Of a stretch of DNA of 64,000 nucleotides, positions 38,026-50,417 are shown one piece after another; the stretch's first letter is position 1; each line of letters opens with the position of its first letter. The position numbers and the translations under genes are program-made. The DNA is taken from positions 20,597,303 through 20,661,302 of the forward strand of contig NC_079385.1 in NCBI RefSeq assembly GCF_021018895.1. The letters are read 5' to 3'. The DNA comes from Seriola aureovittata (Eukaryota; Chordata; Actinopteri; Carangiformes; Carangidae). The notes below the pieces were generated by a model. The model searched no databases. It was not told the DNA's origin and saw nothing but the letters and a program-made list of their open reading frames with translations.

Positions 38026-38224
38026 GTCTACTGGTCGGTTTATTGGAGCTTGTTGAGTGAAGACACGTCTCTGTGAGTTCATGCAACATTAAACTTGAAC
38101 GAGTCGATTATTCGAGTTTTACTGTTTCCTGAAAATGTGAACATGCAGATCTGCAACTATGAACATGACACCGCAGCGTCTGTGTAGACTGAACCAGATG
38201 CCTTCAGAGCCCACAGAGAGCTGC

Positions 38225-38225
<1 letters not shown>

Positions 38226-38276
<51 letters not shown>

Positions 38277-38370
38277 TATGTACACACACCCCAGGAGAGA
38301 CACAAGAAAAGGAAGGACAGATTTTTTCAGCATGAGGGAACATCATCCTGCACATTGAATTCCCAACCAG

Positions 38371-38407
<37 letters not shown>

Positions 38408-38445
38408 TAACACACACACACACACACATTAAAACACACACACAG
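38226..38445 (+). repeat. Two (CA)n arrays
   Basis: CA runs at 38226-38274 and 38371-38445; the second is broken by TTAA pieces. Confidence 0.95.
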
Positions 38446-40352
38446 GTTTGCCCTACTATGCTTCTTACTGTGCCGGCAGCCTGTATTCAGAGGTCATTAT
38501 ATAATTTCAGAGGCTTTTTTCACATTGAACAGCGTCTGTGAACCTTCAGAGGACTTGACTGTCGCCTCACGACAAACCTCTAAATCACAAACTCACAGCC
38601 AATCAGTGTTCAGTGTCTGGATCAGGACAGTTTCAGGTGTCGTCACCTGTTTTTCACAGCACAAACGTGTTTCATCTTGTCTTGGGTGACTGATTCGTCG
38701 GAGCTGCTGGTCTGTACGTTACAGGACGAGCGGCTCGTCAGACCATGTGGTCTGACATCACTTCCTGTTTTAATGAGAACAACCAGCAGCCGCCATGTTC
38801 TGCTATTAACAAACATTTCTGCTGCTGCAGCTTCGGCTCAAAGTTCTCCTGTGATTTCATCATTATTGCTTCTTCAGATTATGTCACTTTTTGCAGAGAA
38901 TATCAGGATTAGTTGATTTATCAGATCGTCAATTAGCAACAATTTTTAGGCAAAGAGTCATAATTCACTGGTAGCAGCTTAAAGGTGAATATTTTTTCAT
39001 TTTTGTAGTTTTCAAAGGAAAGGTAAACTTTTTTTTTTGGCAGTTGAAAAGTCTGTTTTTCTTCTGAAGGTTCAGACTGAGTGAAATGAGCTGAAGCAGC
39101 ATCGTGATCAGAGCTGAGGAGAGGAGCTTCAATGCTTCCTACCTTGTCTCCTTCAGCAGAGGAAACACTGGAGCTTCCTTTAGGAAAGGAAAGGAGAAAT
39201 GATTTCGATTCTGGAAATCCTTGTCCGATCAACTGAAGCCCAAATCCATAAAAATAGATTTATTCTCTTTATATTGCGTCAGGAGTCACGAAGAACAAGC
39301 CGACTGAATCCTCCATGGATTCTCCTTCACCTCCAACGTTTCCTGATATTTCATTCAGTGAACGATCGAAACTAGACCAGACTGTACTGACACTGGACTG
39401 ACAGGCGTTGTGTTGTGTGTCTGCAGAGGTCAGCTCTTCCTCTCCTGCTCCGTTTGTTTGTTTGTTTGTTTGTTTGTTTGTTTGTTTGTTATTTACCAGC
39501 GTTGTGGGAGGGAGCCGAGTTTGTTTGAGAAGTGCCCAGCAGGAAAAGGCTGTCCTACTTTATCTCTCATTAAACAGGTCACACATCAGCGACATGACTC
39601 AGTTCAAACAACAACAACAAAAAAAGAAAGAAAGAAAAGAGAGAGAGAAAGAAAAGCAGTGATTTAAGTGAAACGGTAGTAGCACCAAACGTGGCCTGGA
39701 GGTTTCCTTGGCCTTATTTCTACAGACAGCGCTGGTGTCTCATTGTTTTATTGTCTCATCATCCATCAACAAACACAAACTCTCTGCCGTCGTGTCATTA
39801 TATCTCCTTCCCTCTGTTATTTACTGTCTCTCATCCCTCGTGCTTCACTGTTCATCCTCCTCCCTCAGTTTTTGACATCTCCTCCTCTCTTTCCCTCTCA
39901 CCAGTTCACAGGTTACCATGGTGACACACAGTAGTATTTGCCTGTTGCCAAGGCTTGTCTCCATGTGAACGCAGCATCCCTCCCACAGCGACGTGATGGA
40001 TTGTGTATTGGATATGAGGATGTGTATTCCATAGTGTCTTTTCTTTTTTCTTTTTGTTTTTTTCAATTAAAAACTGTAGTGACACCGAGGAGCCACAAGG
40101 TGGAGCTGCAGACCTGTTTGTCCACATCAGGACTCTGGCAGAAGAAAGAGTCTCTGAGTCTCTGAGTTTGTCTTGAGCTGTGAAAGTGCATCACTGATGT
40201 TCATGCTAACCGCAGTCTGCTGTTAGAGTGAAGGATTGTGGGAAATCCTACAGTTCAGTCACATAAAGTATCAATATAATGATCCAGTAATGTGATAAAC
40301 TCTGATGGGAACTTTTATGTTTAATAGTTTCAGTATGAAACATCTGTTGTCT
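38446..40352. other. Gene-free interval
   Basis: Short frames only, plus the TTTG array and an AAAG-rich stretch at 39617-39657. Confidence 0.45.
39452..39490 (+). repeat. (TTTG)n microsatellite
   Basis: About ten tetramer units. Confidence 0.95.
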
Positions 40353-40677
40353 GGTTTCTGAAGCTCAGAGTGAGCTGCTCCACCGTCGCCATCTTGGCAG
40401 TGTCTGACTCCGCCCCCTAACTCCCAGCTAATCCAAAAATGACTTTGGTGCGTGTCGGTTTGTGGCAAGCATACGCTCACCCACCTGTCACTCAAAGAGG
40501 CCACGCCCTCAACTCTCCATAACTGTAGTCCTTAATAAAATGTGAACAGGTGAGTTATATAAACAGGTGTTTTTGTTTGAAGTTGGACATTTTAACATGG
40601 GAGTCTATGGGGACTGACTCACTGTTGGAGCCAGACTCTAGTGGCCATTAGAGGAACTGCAGCTTCGGTTCTTCAGC
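40353..40677 (+). repeat. Repeat family B copy
   Basis: Starts at GGTTTCTGAAGCTCAGAGTG. It carries CGCCATCTTGG and CTCCGCCCCCTAAC, then a GTGAGTTATATAAACAGGTG segment. It ends with GACTCACTGTTGGAGCC and CTCTAGTGGCCATTAGAGGA. Adjacent on the right is the decayed Tc1-like element. Confidence 0.8.
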
Positions 40678-40723
40678 ACTGATGCTCCAGTTTTCAGCCC
40701 TGGAGGTTGATGCTTGAGCTCAA

Positions 40724-41109
40724 TAAAAGGCCACCTTAAAATGTGTAGTTTTATTTTGAAAACAGACACAGACACACACTGAGTGACAGATGTGCATCAG
40801 TGGCTGTGTGAACATGCTGGATATTGACAGGAAGTGGAACACACTGTCATATAAACAGATCCAGATCCTCTCAAACCTGTTCAGTGGGTGACATGTCTGA
40901 TGCAAGGACAGGGATGTTTGAAGCGTCCAGGAATTGCGTCCATCACACGGCAACATGAGGCGATGGCGACAGATGAACGGCCTCAGGATCTCATCACGGT
41001 ATATCGAGGTGTATCTTTTGTGTTTATACAAAAATCTTCAATCTTTTATTTCTACTCAACAAAAATGGGAGTAAAGACAAAAGTGCTGCGTTAATATTTT
41101 TGTTCAGTA
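40724..41109 (-). pseudogene. Deleted and decayed Tc1-like transposon
   Basis: Minus-strand translation in shifting frames shows decayed transposase C-terminal pieces (RDEILRPFI, then DMSPTEQV with stops). The right end has GTAAAGACAAAAGTGCTGCG and ATTTTTGTTCAGTA, matching the terminal repeat of a Tc1-like element I recognise in fish. Most of the coding region is missing and no intact transposase remains. Confidence 0.7.
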
Positions 41110-41172
41110 AAGATCTCAGTATTTCTTTTACCTCTGAAATCCTCTGTACCTCGATGACAGAGTCTTAATTCA

Positions 41173-41203
41173 CAACGTACCAAATGCATCATTTGGTACG
41201 TTG
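41173..41203. repeat. Perfect 14-bp hairpin
   Basis: CAACGTACCAAATG, 3-base loop CAT, exact complement. Just right of the decayed Tc1-like element. Confidence 0.9.
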
Positions 41204-42984
41204 ATGGTGCGACACGTGTTTATATGAAGAGTTTTGCTCCAGCTGAGCGTCACTGTTGCAGGGATGTTAGATTTACTCTGACGGGACGTTCTGAGCCTCA
41301 GTCACGGCGACTGTTTTCAAGCTTGTTTTGATGTTATGTAACTCGTACGGGGGGTTTCCTATTAGCTGCACAGCAGACGGAGCCGTGCAGACCTTCATCC
41401 CGTTGCTCTGTAGTTAAAATCCTGCCGTCCCTCCGCACAGGGGTTTGGTGAGTTCACGACCTGCCATTACTGATCCACAGCCTGGGAGTTAGTGATGACC
41501 CAAAAAACCTGATGACAAAACTCACCACAAGCTGCGAACAGGCTGCCGGCTGCAGAAACCACCAGCAGAGACCCAAGTTCAGAGAAAGACTGAGGCGGTC
41601 TGCAGATGATAACTGAGTCTGTGGTGTTTCGGTCTGTTTGCATCAGACTGAGACGAAAGGAGAAGGATAATAAATGAGTCTTCTTTGTTTTTTCACTGGG
41701 ATCTTCAATCGTTTCGTCTGTTAAGTTCTTAAATGAGTGAAAAATTTCCGCATAGTTCAATGTGACTTGATTTCTTTTGTCATTTAAGCTCAGAAATTTA
41801 CTTAAAACAATGAACTGATCATCAAAATTGTTGGCAATTAATTCTCTATTGAATTAATTGAGGAAACGTGTGTCAGACCTCCATAAATTCTATGTTAATT
41901 TATATGTGAAACGGGACAAATACTCATTAAGACTCGCTTTAATATAATTGATAAGGGCTGAATATTGAAGTAGAGGTTGAATTGATCGATTGACAGGTTG
42001 GTTGAACAGATCCATCTGGGAAATTTCCGGTTGTAAAATAACCACAATCTAAATCAGGAATACCAGATATTTGTATTTTGTTCTGGGCCTCAGAGTCGCT
42101 TCATCAGTGACTCTTTATCCGGACAGGATCGTTTCTCCTGTTCTTATGTTCATAAAAGTGAAGCATCACTTTGGAGACGAGTTGGTCTCTGCAGGACGAC
42201 CTTCCTCGACCAAAGACCGTCTCTGTCCCCTGGTTCCTCCTCGCTGACTGACATTAAGCTGACACCAGCCCATTCAGCTCTTCTGTCCTCCAAAGACAAT
42301 CCTCCGAACCGTCCTTTTGTCCTGAAGACTATTGTTTTGACGTATTATTCACAGCTCCTATTTTTAGAGTTCTGTCTCCAGCCTTAAAAGGCAGTCAAAT
42401 CCTTACAGTATGTGCACTTACACAAGCAGAAAGCCAGTATCCGCTGTCAGTGTGTATTAAAGACACGTCGTCCCGTCCTGTGGAAGGCCTCGCTGCAGGG
42501 CAGTGAGCCTGTGTGACGAAAGCAAAGAAAACAAACCAGAGACAGAGGAGGAGAAAAAAACAAAGGGTAAGGGGCAGGGTTATGTAAATGATGCAAAGGC
42601 CGGCCGCCCAGAGGAAGAGGCGCACACTCATGCATCTGAGCGCACCTTAAATAAAGTTTTCATAACGTGGTCTTTACAAGAGAGACACAGCTTCAGGCAT
42701 CAACAGCAGCAGTGTGTTCTTGAATTACTCGCACTCTGACTTCACCTTTTATTCCAGCCAGTTTTGACAGAAATAACTTTTATTAAGTGAGTTAACATCA
42801 TCCAGGAGCAGTTTAACTGCACCTCACAAAAACCTGCCCCCATGTTCATGTCAGGGGACGCATCAGCAACCTGCTGACTGCAGGACATCCAACATATACC
42901 AGCACATGATGGTTACCTTTAACATGTTAAGACCAGAAAGATCTGAAGGCTTGTGTCCCCTAGAGGCTCCGGGTTAATTACAGC

Positions 42985-43009
42985 CTCCTCTCTTCTGATT
43001 GGCTGACTG
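42985..43009. repeat. MITE family A, hairpin fragment
   Basis: Short match to the CCAAT hairpin arm (CCTCTCTTCTGATTGGCTGA). Too short to tell whether it is an element remnant or chance. Confidence 0.35.
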
Positions 43010-43713
43010 GTCTACTGTAGCATAACATCATATTCAGTTTACATTGTGATCACTCTGCTCAGTTTCTATCCTTTCTCACATCAGGCTCATCCAGTTTTCT
43101 TTCACTTTTGTTAAATGGAAGAATATATTTCATATATTTCATACTAAAAATCTGTGCAAGTATGAATGAAACAGCAAGAGAAACGTCTCTGAATGACTGA
43201 TCAGGTTTCAGCTGTTAGTCACTGTCATTTTAAATGTAGTCATTTACTTTAATACAACAGTTAAGTGATGGTCACAATCACAGTCCTCCTTTAATAAGAT
43301 AATAATCCTCCATGTGTAGCTTTGTGTGTGTGGATCTTCTGGTGTCAGTCAGGTTTAATTTGGCCCTGCTCTGCCCCCTACTGGACAAACATGGACACAC
43401 AACACAACTGTGGAGGAAAATGGCAAATTCATGTCATTTTTACTGGGATTTAAATCTTCAGTGACTTTGTGTTGTTACAGCTCTCACAGTTTTCAGAGGC
43501 ATACCAACAGCTGTTTGATAAAAACTATCTAGGTTTTATTTCCTAAAAGTGCTGCTCTCCTTCTCGACATGGAGGATTTAAATGCTCATATAAACTGTAC
43601 ATCGACGGCAGAGCTTGTATCTGTGTCTGTCTGAACTCTGTGAGGTTGTTGTCTCCCTGCCCGGCTCGGTAAGTGGCTCTTGGTTTGTTATCCTGCTTAC
43701 TTCAACTGAAGAG

Positions 43714-43717
<4 letters not shown>

Positions 43718-43773
<56 letters not shown>
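43718..43773 (+). repeat. (CA)28 microsatellite
   Basis: Pure CA run. Confidence 0.95.
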
Positions 43774-43775
<2 letters not shown>

Positions 43776-46226
43776 CTCCGGTGACTAAATCAGCTGTCGG
43801 ATTTTGCACTTTGCACCTTGTAACTCAAGAGTTTGAGCGGCTGCTGCTCTATCTGTGTGTTGACTGCAGCTCTGTATCATCCATCATTTACAGGCCTGCT
43901 TTAGAGAGCTTTGTTTGGTATCAATCATTTAGTCTCGTTGTCCACGTGCCAGCAGACGGCGGGAGGCCGATACACTGCGTCCCTGCTGGGGCAAAGAGCC
44001 AGATACAGAGACACCGAGGTGAGGAGGCCTGATGCTGCTGAACGTTTGCTAATTGACACTGTGACGTTTAGCAGATGTTGGATTTTAAAGTCACTTTTAC
44101 TCTAAAGATGCTGTTGAGGAACCAGGTCCTCTTCGTACTGTATTTCTGTTTCTACATTACAGTGTCGTCATGTTGCTTTTTAAAAGTCAGCCTTGCTCCC
44201 GTTTTCATACTACGCACTTATGCTCTGGATAAATATTTGTGTGGTGTGGCCTTAAAATAGCAACGCAAATGACACATTTTTACATTACCGCTGGTGATGA
44301 GCGTGATGGGCTGTCAATGGGTCGCCTTAACGAAATGTAGCGCGTCCCAAATCCCCTCTCAGCTGCACTAATCTAATGTGAGAAGGGGGGGGGGGGGGCT
44401 GTTAACTCAAAGATGGACGGCTGAGGTGACTCTGCTTAGGTAACCTTTAGAGAGGAGGAAACTGGGTCCAAACCAGTGACATGAATGGAGGGATATTGGA
44501 TATTGGAGGGATACAACAACCCTGTGCACTCAAAAAGGCTCCCACTGCAGACCTCACTGTAATGGATTACCTATTCTTTTTTCTTTTGGGTTGTGTTTTA
44601 CCGAGATACATGAACCAGTGCCATGAACGCACTTAAATCTGAGCCACCTAACAGTTTGCGACAAAACAACCAAGCAATCATCAAAATCACACAGCAAACT
44701 CTTTCAAAATAAATCAGTGTCTTTTAAAACCAAAATTCAACAAAAGAAAAGTCCAAATAATATTCATCAACATAAGGAGTCAGGGGCTCATCAACAACCA
44801 CCAAAAAATTAAGGTTGTTCAGTTCCGTTTCTTAAATTTGCCTCAGAGTGAAACCTCTTCCCAAACAAAACAATATTGGATCTTTGGTCACGTTTCAGTT
44901 CAGTTCAGTTCTTTTCAGCCACGTGTGACTCATCTTCTCAGATAAATCCTTAGAAGATCTCTGGCAACGTTTGTTTGTTAATTCACTACATTTCTAACCG
45001 AGTGAATCCTCTCCCATCAGATTAAAAGTGGATCTTTGACAAAAAAAAGTAAAAAATCTCCGACGTTGTCTGAGTTATCAGCGGTACCGGGGCAGGTAGT
45101 TTCTCCGATCCTGCCGGATGTAAGAGCCCGGGTTGTTTGGAGGCTGGAAGGAAGCGCGGGAAGTATTTACTGACCGCAGACTGTACACGGAGCCGGAGAT
45201 AGACACTAGCTACAACCACAACCGACACGCTGCAACACAGGCCCGGCCTCTCCTCCAGCGGTATGTCGCCATTTTGTTTTTTTTGTCGTCCATATTTAAA
45301 AGAGGTGGATCACTCAGGTGGGGGCCAGAATCCTATAGAGCGCCACAGGAGTGAGTCGTAAAACCCGGAAGTTAGTTAGCATTAGCTAGTTAGTTAGCAC
45401 TACCGGTTCTTGAAGTCTGGAATGTGTTTTTGGTTATATGGCTAAAATAAGGTCTATGTTTCACACAAGCTGATTTCTTTAAGCTTTTACATCTGTTAAA
45501 AAAAGGCTAGTCAGAGTCATTAAGAGATTATTATTAAATATTTATAATTAGCAAATGAAGTAGTTCAATAAAATGATCAATCGGGTCTGACATTTGTATG
45601 AGTTAGCATCCTAGCACTCCCTGTTCCCTGATCTTTAGGTGTCTGAGTTTTTTAGTTAGATGACTGAAATAAGGTTTTGCTTAACATAAGCTCAAGACAT
45701 TTTAATGTTTTATTCTACAACATAAAATCTGTCAGTAAATACTCCAGTCCTGATTTTTTGAAGCTTTTACGTCTCGGTTGCTAACGAGTGTCTAAATGAG
45801 ACTACGTGTAACGTTAAATGTCGTCACGTTGAACATGAAAACCGATCAATGTTTTAGAGCCTCGTTGTGTTTATACAAACTGTCACTAACTCAGTCAGAG
45901 GACAGGCTTTTGTAGAAGAGGTCAGAGCTGAATCAAACTACAGTGACGCTGTCATGTGACCCTGGTGTCGTTTATAGCCTAATATTAGCTTTTTACTTCT
46001 GGTTTCAAACATCATAAAATGGTGTTCATTAGTGAAGATGATCCTGCTGAACAAAACCTGTCAGGATCATAAACTGTTGTTTCAATACAGTTTGCTTTTT
46101 GTGGAGGAAACCAGGGTGATGCTAACTTCCGGGTTGGCCTACAGAAATATGTCATCCCTGTGGCACTTTATTGGCACAATAAAGGAGATTTGACTTGTGT
46201 ACAAATTGAACATTAATATTTAAAGA

Positions 46227-46230
<4 letters not shown>

Positions 46231-46263
<33 letters not shown>

Positions 46264-46288
46264 ATTTAAAATTATTTTTATGGCAGAT

Positions 46289-46326
<38 letters not shown>
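46231..46326 (+). repeat. Poly-A and (GAT)12 microsatellite
   Basis: A 32-base A run at 46231-46262 and a GAT run at 46290-46326. The A run could be a retroposed tail, but no matching body was found. Confidence 0.9.
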
Positions 46327-46455
46327 TGATTTGTTGTCTTGTATGTTCCTTTTTAGGTGTGGAGAATATGATCTATATGCCGAGGCATCTCTGTAGCACC
46401 ACAATGCTTCATTTATGGTCTGTTGTGACACATTTCACCTTTATCAAATAAAGAT

Positions 46456-46533
46456 TGCAGCTCTTGCGATTTGGATATTGTATTTGGTCATATTGTGATT
46501 TTTGACAATATTTTGATTAATTGTTCATCCCTA
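46456..46533. repeat. Fish interspersed repeat fragment
   Basis: GCGATTTGGATATTGTATTT through GATTAATTGTTCATCCC, a frequent fish pattern ending in TTGTTCATCCCTA. Class unknown. Confidence 0.4.
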
Positions 46534-47224
46534 GTTCAAGCCAATGGAAACACAGGAGGATCACTGCGTCTTTTTCTTCATTTAAATCTCTATATCATTT
46601 AAACATGACAATGAGAAAACATGATGTGAATGTAAATAAGATCTTAGAGAGCGGTTGGACCTCTCAGAGGAGGAGGAGGCTGTGACCGGTCCTCCTCCTC
46701 CTTACATGGCTGACCATGGACAGGTGTGTGGAGAGAGACACAGGCTCGTAAAGATCAGGCTTATGGAAAAAGTTAGCGAGGCACGTTACTGCGGAGCCGA
46801 CACGTGGAGGTCACATGCTGGGACAGGTGATAAAGAGCTGACAGACAGACAGCAGGAAGTCGTCATGTCCCTGCTTAGATTACAAACTTCAAGTCTCGTC
46901 CACCAGTGTGCCCGTGTTAGACTTTTATTTTGAAGAGTGATGTGCTTGAACTAAGGAACTGCTCTAGCATTTAGGGGAAAGGTTCACTATTTTTCAAGTC
47001 AGTCTTTAAACAATGACTGAAGGAGGTTTTGAAGTTTATGCTTCATTATTAATATAAACAGTTTAGTTAATGAAACATTTTCTCCAAAGTCTTTTCAGTA
47101 TAAAACTCCCTCTTTCTGTTTCCCTGGACAGTGTTTCTATGTTAAACTGCAGTGGAGTGACAGTAACACAGAGGGTCAGATTAGTCCCATAGCACTGCAT
47201 TATTTAAAATAAAATCATCATAAT

Positions 47225-47345
47225 GTTTTTTATGTAAAGTATATATAAATGTAGTGGAGTAAAATATACAATACTTCCCTCTGAAATGCTCTGGACTAAA
47301 AGTATAAAAAACATAAAATAGAAAATGACATTATGTTTAAATTAA
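47225..47345 (+). mobile_element. CAGTGGTGGA-type MITE, 3' fragment
   Basis: Matches AATGTAGTGGAGTAAAATAT and CTTCCCTCTGAAATG, the right half of the element at 24996. Confidence 0.6.
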
Positions 47346-47357
47346 ACTAGTTATATA

Positions 47358-47800
47358 GTTAAAGTACCAGTGTGTAGGATTTAACAATGATAATAATACA
47401 TTTTATTTATAGGATATAAAACACAGTACAAACACAGTGTAAAATACAAAATAATCAAGTACAAGGCTTAGAATACAAAATAAATTAGAATAAATATAAT
47501 TGCATAAAAATAGATATGATTTAATGCTGATGTTGGAGTTTAAAGAGTAGGCAGGTTTGAGTCTGTTTTGAAGTTGATCTATTGGTAGAAATGCCAAGTA
47601 TGATATTCATAATTATGTTTTCATTAATGTAAAATGATAATGATAATCATTGTTTTCAGTAACTTAGAATGAGCCCAACGTGTTGCATTGGGATGTTTCT
47701 ACCGTAACTAGATCAGATAAAACAAACACTGGTTTTCAGTTGGATGGCGATCAGCGACTTCACCGCTAGACGCCACTAAATCCCACAAACTGGTCCTTTA
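47358..47800. mobile_element. MITE with inner insertion
   Basis: Inverted ends AAAGTACCAGTGTGTAGGAT and, on the right, the complement of TAAAGGACCAGTTTGTGGGA. A segment GCTAGACGCCACTAAATCC lies near the right end. The middle, about 47385-47610, begins with AATAATACATTTTATTTATA and looks like a separate inserted sequence. Confidence 0.55.
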
Positions 47801-47860
47801 CGAAAATAAATGTGACACGAAACCAAAACTTTGCACTAAAAGACGCTAAAAACACATGGG

Positions 47861-47883
47861 GTTCAGTTCAGTTCAGTTCAGTG
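47861..47883 (+). repeat. (GTTCA)n short array
   Basis: Between four and five pentamer units. A shorter run of the same unit lies near 44896-44915. Confidence 0.9.
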
Positions 47884-48430
47884 TTTTCAGTGGCGGATCT
47901 CGCTGCTTCTTGCCTTACAGTCAGTTCGTACAGTAGAGGCAGCGCACTCAAGAAAGTACAGATGTGAATATTTTATAACCTAATATGATACATGAAGGGA
48001 ACAGGACACCGGACTAAGAGGAGCTCCTTCCGCCATGCTGCCCACGGAGCAGAGGTCGACCTCCGCTGAAGGGTCCCTGCTTGTCAGTGCAAATTGCTTA
48101 AAACTTAAGACGCTGTATCTGTGTGACAGTCCTGTCCAGCAGTGATCTCTCTGTAGTCTGTACATGGTTTGTATTTAACTTTTAGTTTCAGATGACTGTA
48201 TTAAAGTGTCAGGATCAGGTTTTAACTGGCAAGAAGAGAAAGACTAAAGCCTCCCCAGGGGGCGCCAGAGACATGAAGGGGAGGTGAAGATAATGAGGTA
48301 AATTAGAGTCAAAACAAAAGTTGTGCCCAGTAGACCTGTTCTATTACTTCATTTACATCAGGCATTAAAATGCATCTCGTATCCAGATTGATTTTAATCG
48401 TCACATTTACACCAAGCGGAACAACCAAAA
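47884..48430. other. Gene-free interval
   Basis: No gene or element recognised. Confidence 0.45.
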
Positions 48431-48872
48431 CCTGCAGTTCCTCTAACGGCCACTAGAGTCTGGCTCCAACAGTGAGTCAGTCCCCATAGACTCCCATGTT
48501 AAAATGTCCAACTTTACAGCAGAAATAAACATGTTTACAGCCTGGTACAAAAACTGTTTTGGTCTCTGGAGCTAATTTCCTCCTTCATGACACCTGTTTA
48601 TATAACTCACCTGTTTATATAACTCACCTGTTTACATTTTATTAAGGACTAAAGTTATGGAGAATTGAGGGCGTGGCCTCTTTGAGTGGCAGGTGGGTGA
48701 ACGTATGCACTGAAGTCTCAGCTCCACACATGCCCCTCCTCTTTGTCCATTTTTAGATGAGCTGGGAGATAGGGGGCGGAGTCAGACACTGCCAAGATGG
48801 CAATGATGGAGCAGCTCACTCTGAGCTTCAGAAACCTGTGGGTGACATCACAGAGGCGATGTCCATCTTGAT
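48431..48872 (-). repeat. Repeat family B, longest copy
   Basis: About 442 bp in reverse orientation and the most complete member. It has the CACTAGAGTCTGGC end, a doubled TATATAACTCACCTGTTTA unit, the GC-box segment and the GATGGACATCGCC end. The YY1-type core is mutated here (CAAGATGGCAAT). Confidence 0.8.
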
Positions 48873-49029
48873 TGGATCACAACCCGTCCTCAATGTGTCG
48901 GGTGCTTTTACACCTGTACTTTCATGTGGTCCAGCTCTATTCGATCTCCTGAAACTCATTTTAATGTCAGGCTCCATGATTCAAAGGGAATATATAAAAT
49001 GTGCGATCACTGCAACATATAATTAATGG

Positions 49030-49300
49030 AGTGAATGTGCTGCAGACTAAGCAGCAGAGAGGAAGCTGGTCCTGGTGTCTTCACGCTGTCTGTCCTTCAC
49101 GCTGGGAGTCCATATGGACGCTGGTCTTGGCGCTCAGAGCTCTGTGTCAGCAGAACGAGCCAACCGCTCGTTCTCAGCTGTGTCGGCCTGTCTGGCGTTT
49201 TTTTGTGCTGGAGGAAGACGCGTGGCCCGACCCGGCCCGGCCGCCCCCGCCTCACCTCCTCTCCGCCTGAATAGATTGATGCCGGCTCAGGTAAGAGCTG
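49030..49300 (+). promoter_or_regulatory. CpG-rich patch with splice-donor-like end
   Basis: GC-rich DNA (CCGACCCGGCCCGGCCGCCC at about 49230) ends in CTCAG|GTAAGA at 49286-49296, a consensus 5' splice site on the plus strand. It could be a CpG-island promoter and first exon of an unknown transcript opposite in strand to the kcna genes. No protein was recognised. Confidence 0.25.
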
Positions 49301-49844
49301 GAACGCTCCAGTGGAAAATGAAACTGGAGGAGACAGCCAGGCTGTTAGGTTAGACATGTCTGTATGTCTGCATGAGAGACGGAGAGACGGTGCATGTGGG
49401 TGAATGTGAGTGGGTGTTTGCAGCTTGTGCCAACGCTGCACCGCCCGAACCTCTGAGCTCAACCACTTTACAAACTCCTGTTGTTTGGCAGAGCATCGTT
49501 CTAACGTCAACACTGTGTTTGACATTTCAGTTTAGGTCTCAACGTTTCCAGAAAAACCAGAGCAGAAAATAATTATTTTCATTTTCACTTACTCTGATGA
49601 TTATGTTCTTAATTAATCTTGAATATCTCCATGTGCGATCAATTAAGTCTCTTAATCGATGAATCATTGGGTCTCAAAGTGACAGTTCATCCTGAGGAGA
49701 ACATGAACAGCTGAACCGATCTGCTGTGTTGTGGTAATGTGTAGGTTCTCTCAGTTTGATACTGACATCTGTAAAGGCTCGAGAACGAGACTCAACATCT
49801 GTTCATTTTCTTCAGTTATCCGAGGTTGGGTCGTGATGTCAGCA

Positions 49845-50050
49845 GGTCAGGCGAGGTAGTCCAGACGTTTTCCAGCTCCTCCTGAGAGATCCCAGGATGT
49901 TCCCAGACCAGATCAGATATATAATCTCTCCAGTGTGTTCTGGGTCTACCCCCAGGCCTCCGCCCAGTTGGACGCACCTGTAAGATCTCCAGAGGAAGGC
50001 GTCCAGGAGGATCCTACCTGACACCTGAACCATCAACTGGCTCTTGACGA
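49845..50050 (-). pseudogene. LINE ORF2 C-terminal fragment
   Basis: On the minus strand one frame reads GRPRTHWRDYIS and then WEHPGISQEELENVW. This is the typical tail of a fish non-LTR retrotransposon polyprotein. Upstream parts are missing or frameshifted. Reverse transcriptase and endonuclease domains are not present. Confidence 0.65.
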
Positions 50051-50417
50051 AAAGACTCGACAAAATTAACATCTAACCCAAACCACCGGGAGTTTTTGTG
50101 GCCTCAATCTCAACGCAGGTTGTGAACTTCAGTCTCGTATCAAAGTCATCCATCGCTACGACCTTCACATGACACATGATCTCTGCAGCAGCAGCGTTCG
50201 CCGTGAATCCCACCACATGCAGCAGCACAAATTAGTAGTTTATGAACATAATTTATAGAAGACAGAAATGCATGAGTGGATTATAATCTTGTTGTGGTTG
50301 TTTTACGTCTTGTTTATATCTTTGTTGTCTCTTTAGATCTCTTCAGTTGTTTTGAACACTGTCATGTTGTTGTCTAAACTCTGCTTGTGTATCTGTGCGT
50401 TGTCTCTTCCTGCTGTA

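Larger units (their letters stand above)
41204..47224. other. Large gene-free interval
   Basis: No coding frame with recognisable homology. Contains a CA array, a poly-A/GAT pair and a CpG-richer patch at 45070-45260 with CGCCATTTTG and a donor-like GCG|GTATGT at 45260. The GGAAGTTAGTTAGCATTAGC text after it looks repeat-derived. Confidence 0.4.

Noticed and set aside
34020..39490. Possible CRISPR array
   Set aside because: The repeats are simple microsatellites without unique spacers, and the DNA is vertebrate.
46231..46262. Poly-A run as the tail of a processed pseudogene
   Set aside because: No gene-like sequence upstream on either strand. Probably a simple repeat or an unknown retroelement tail.
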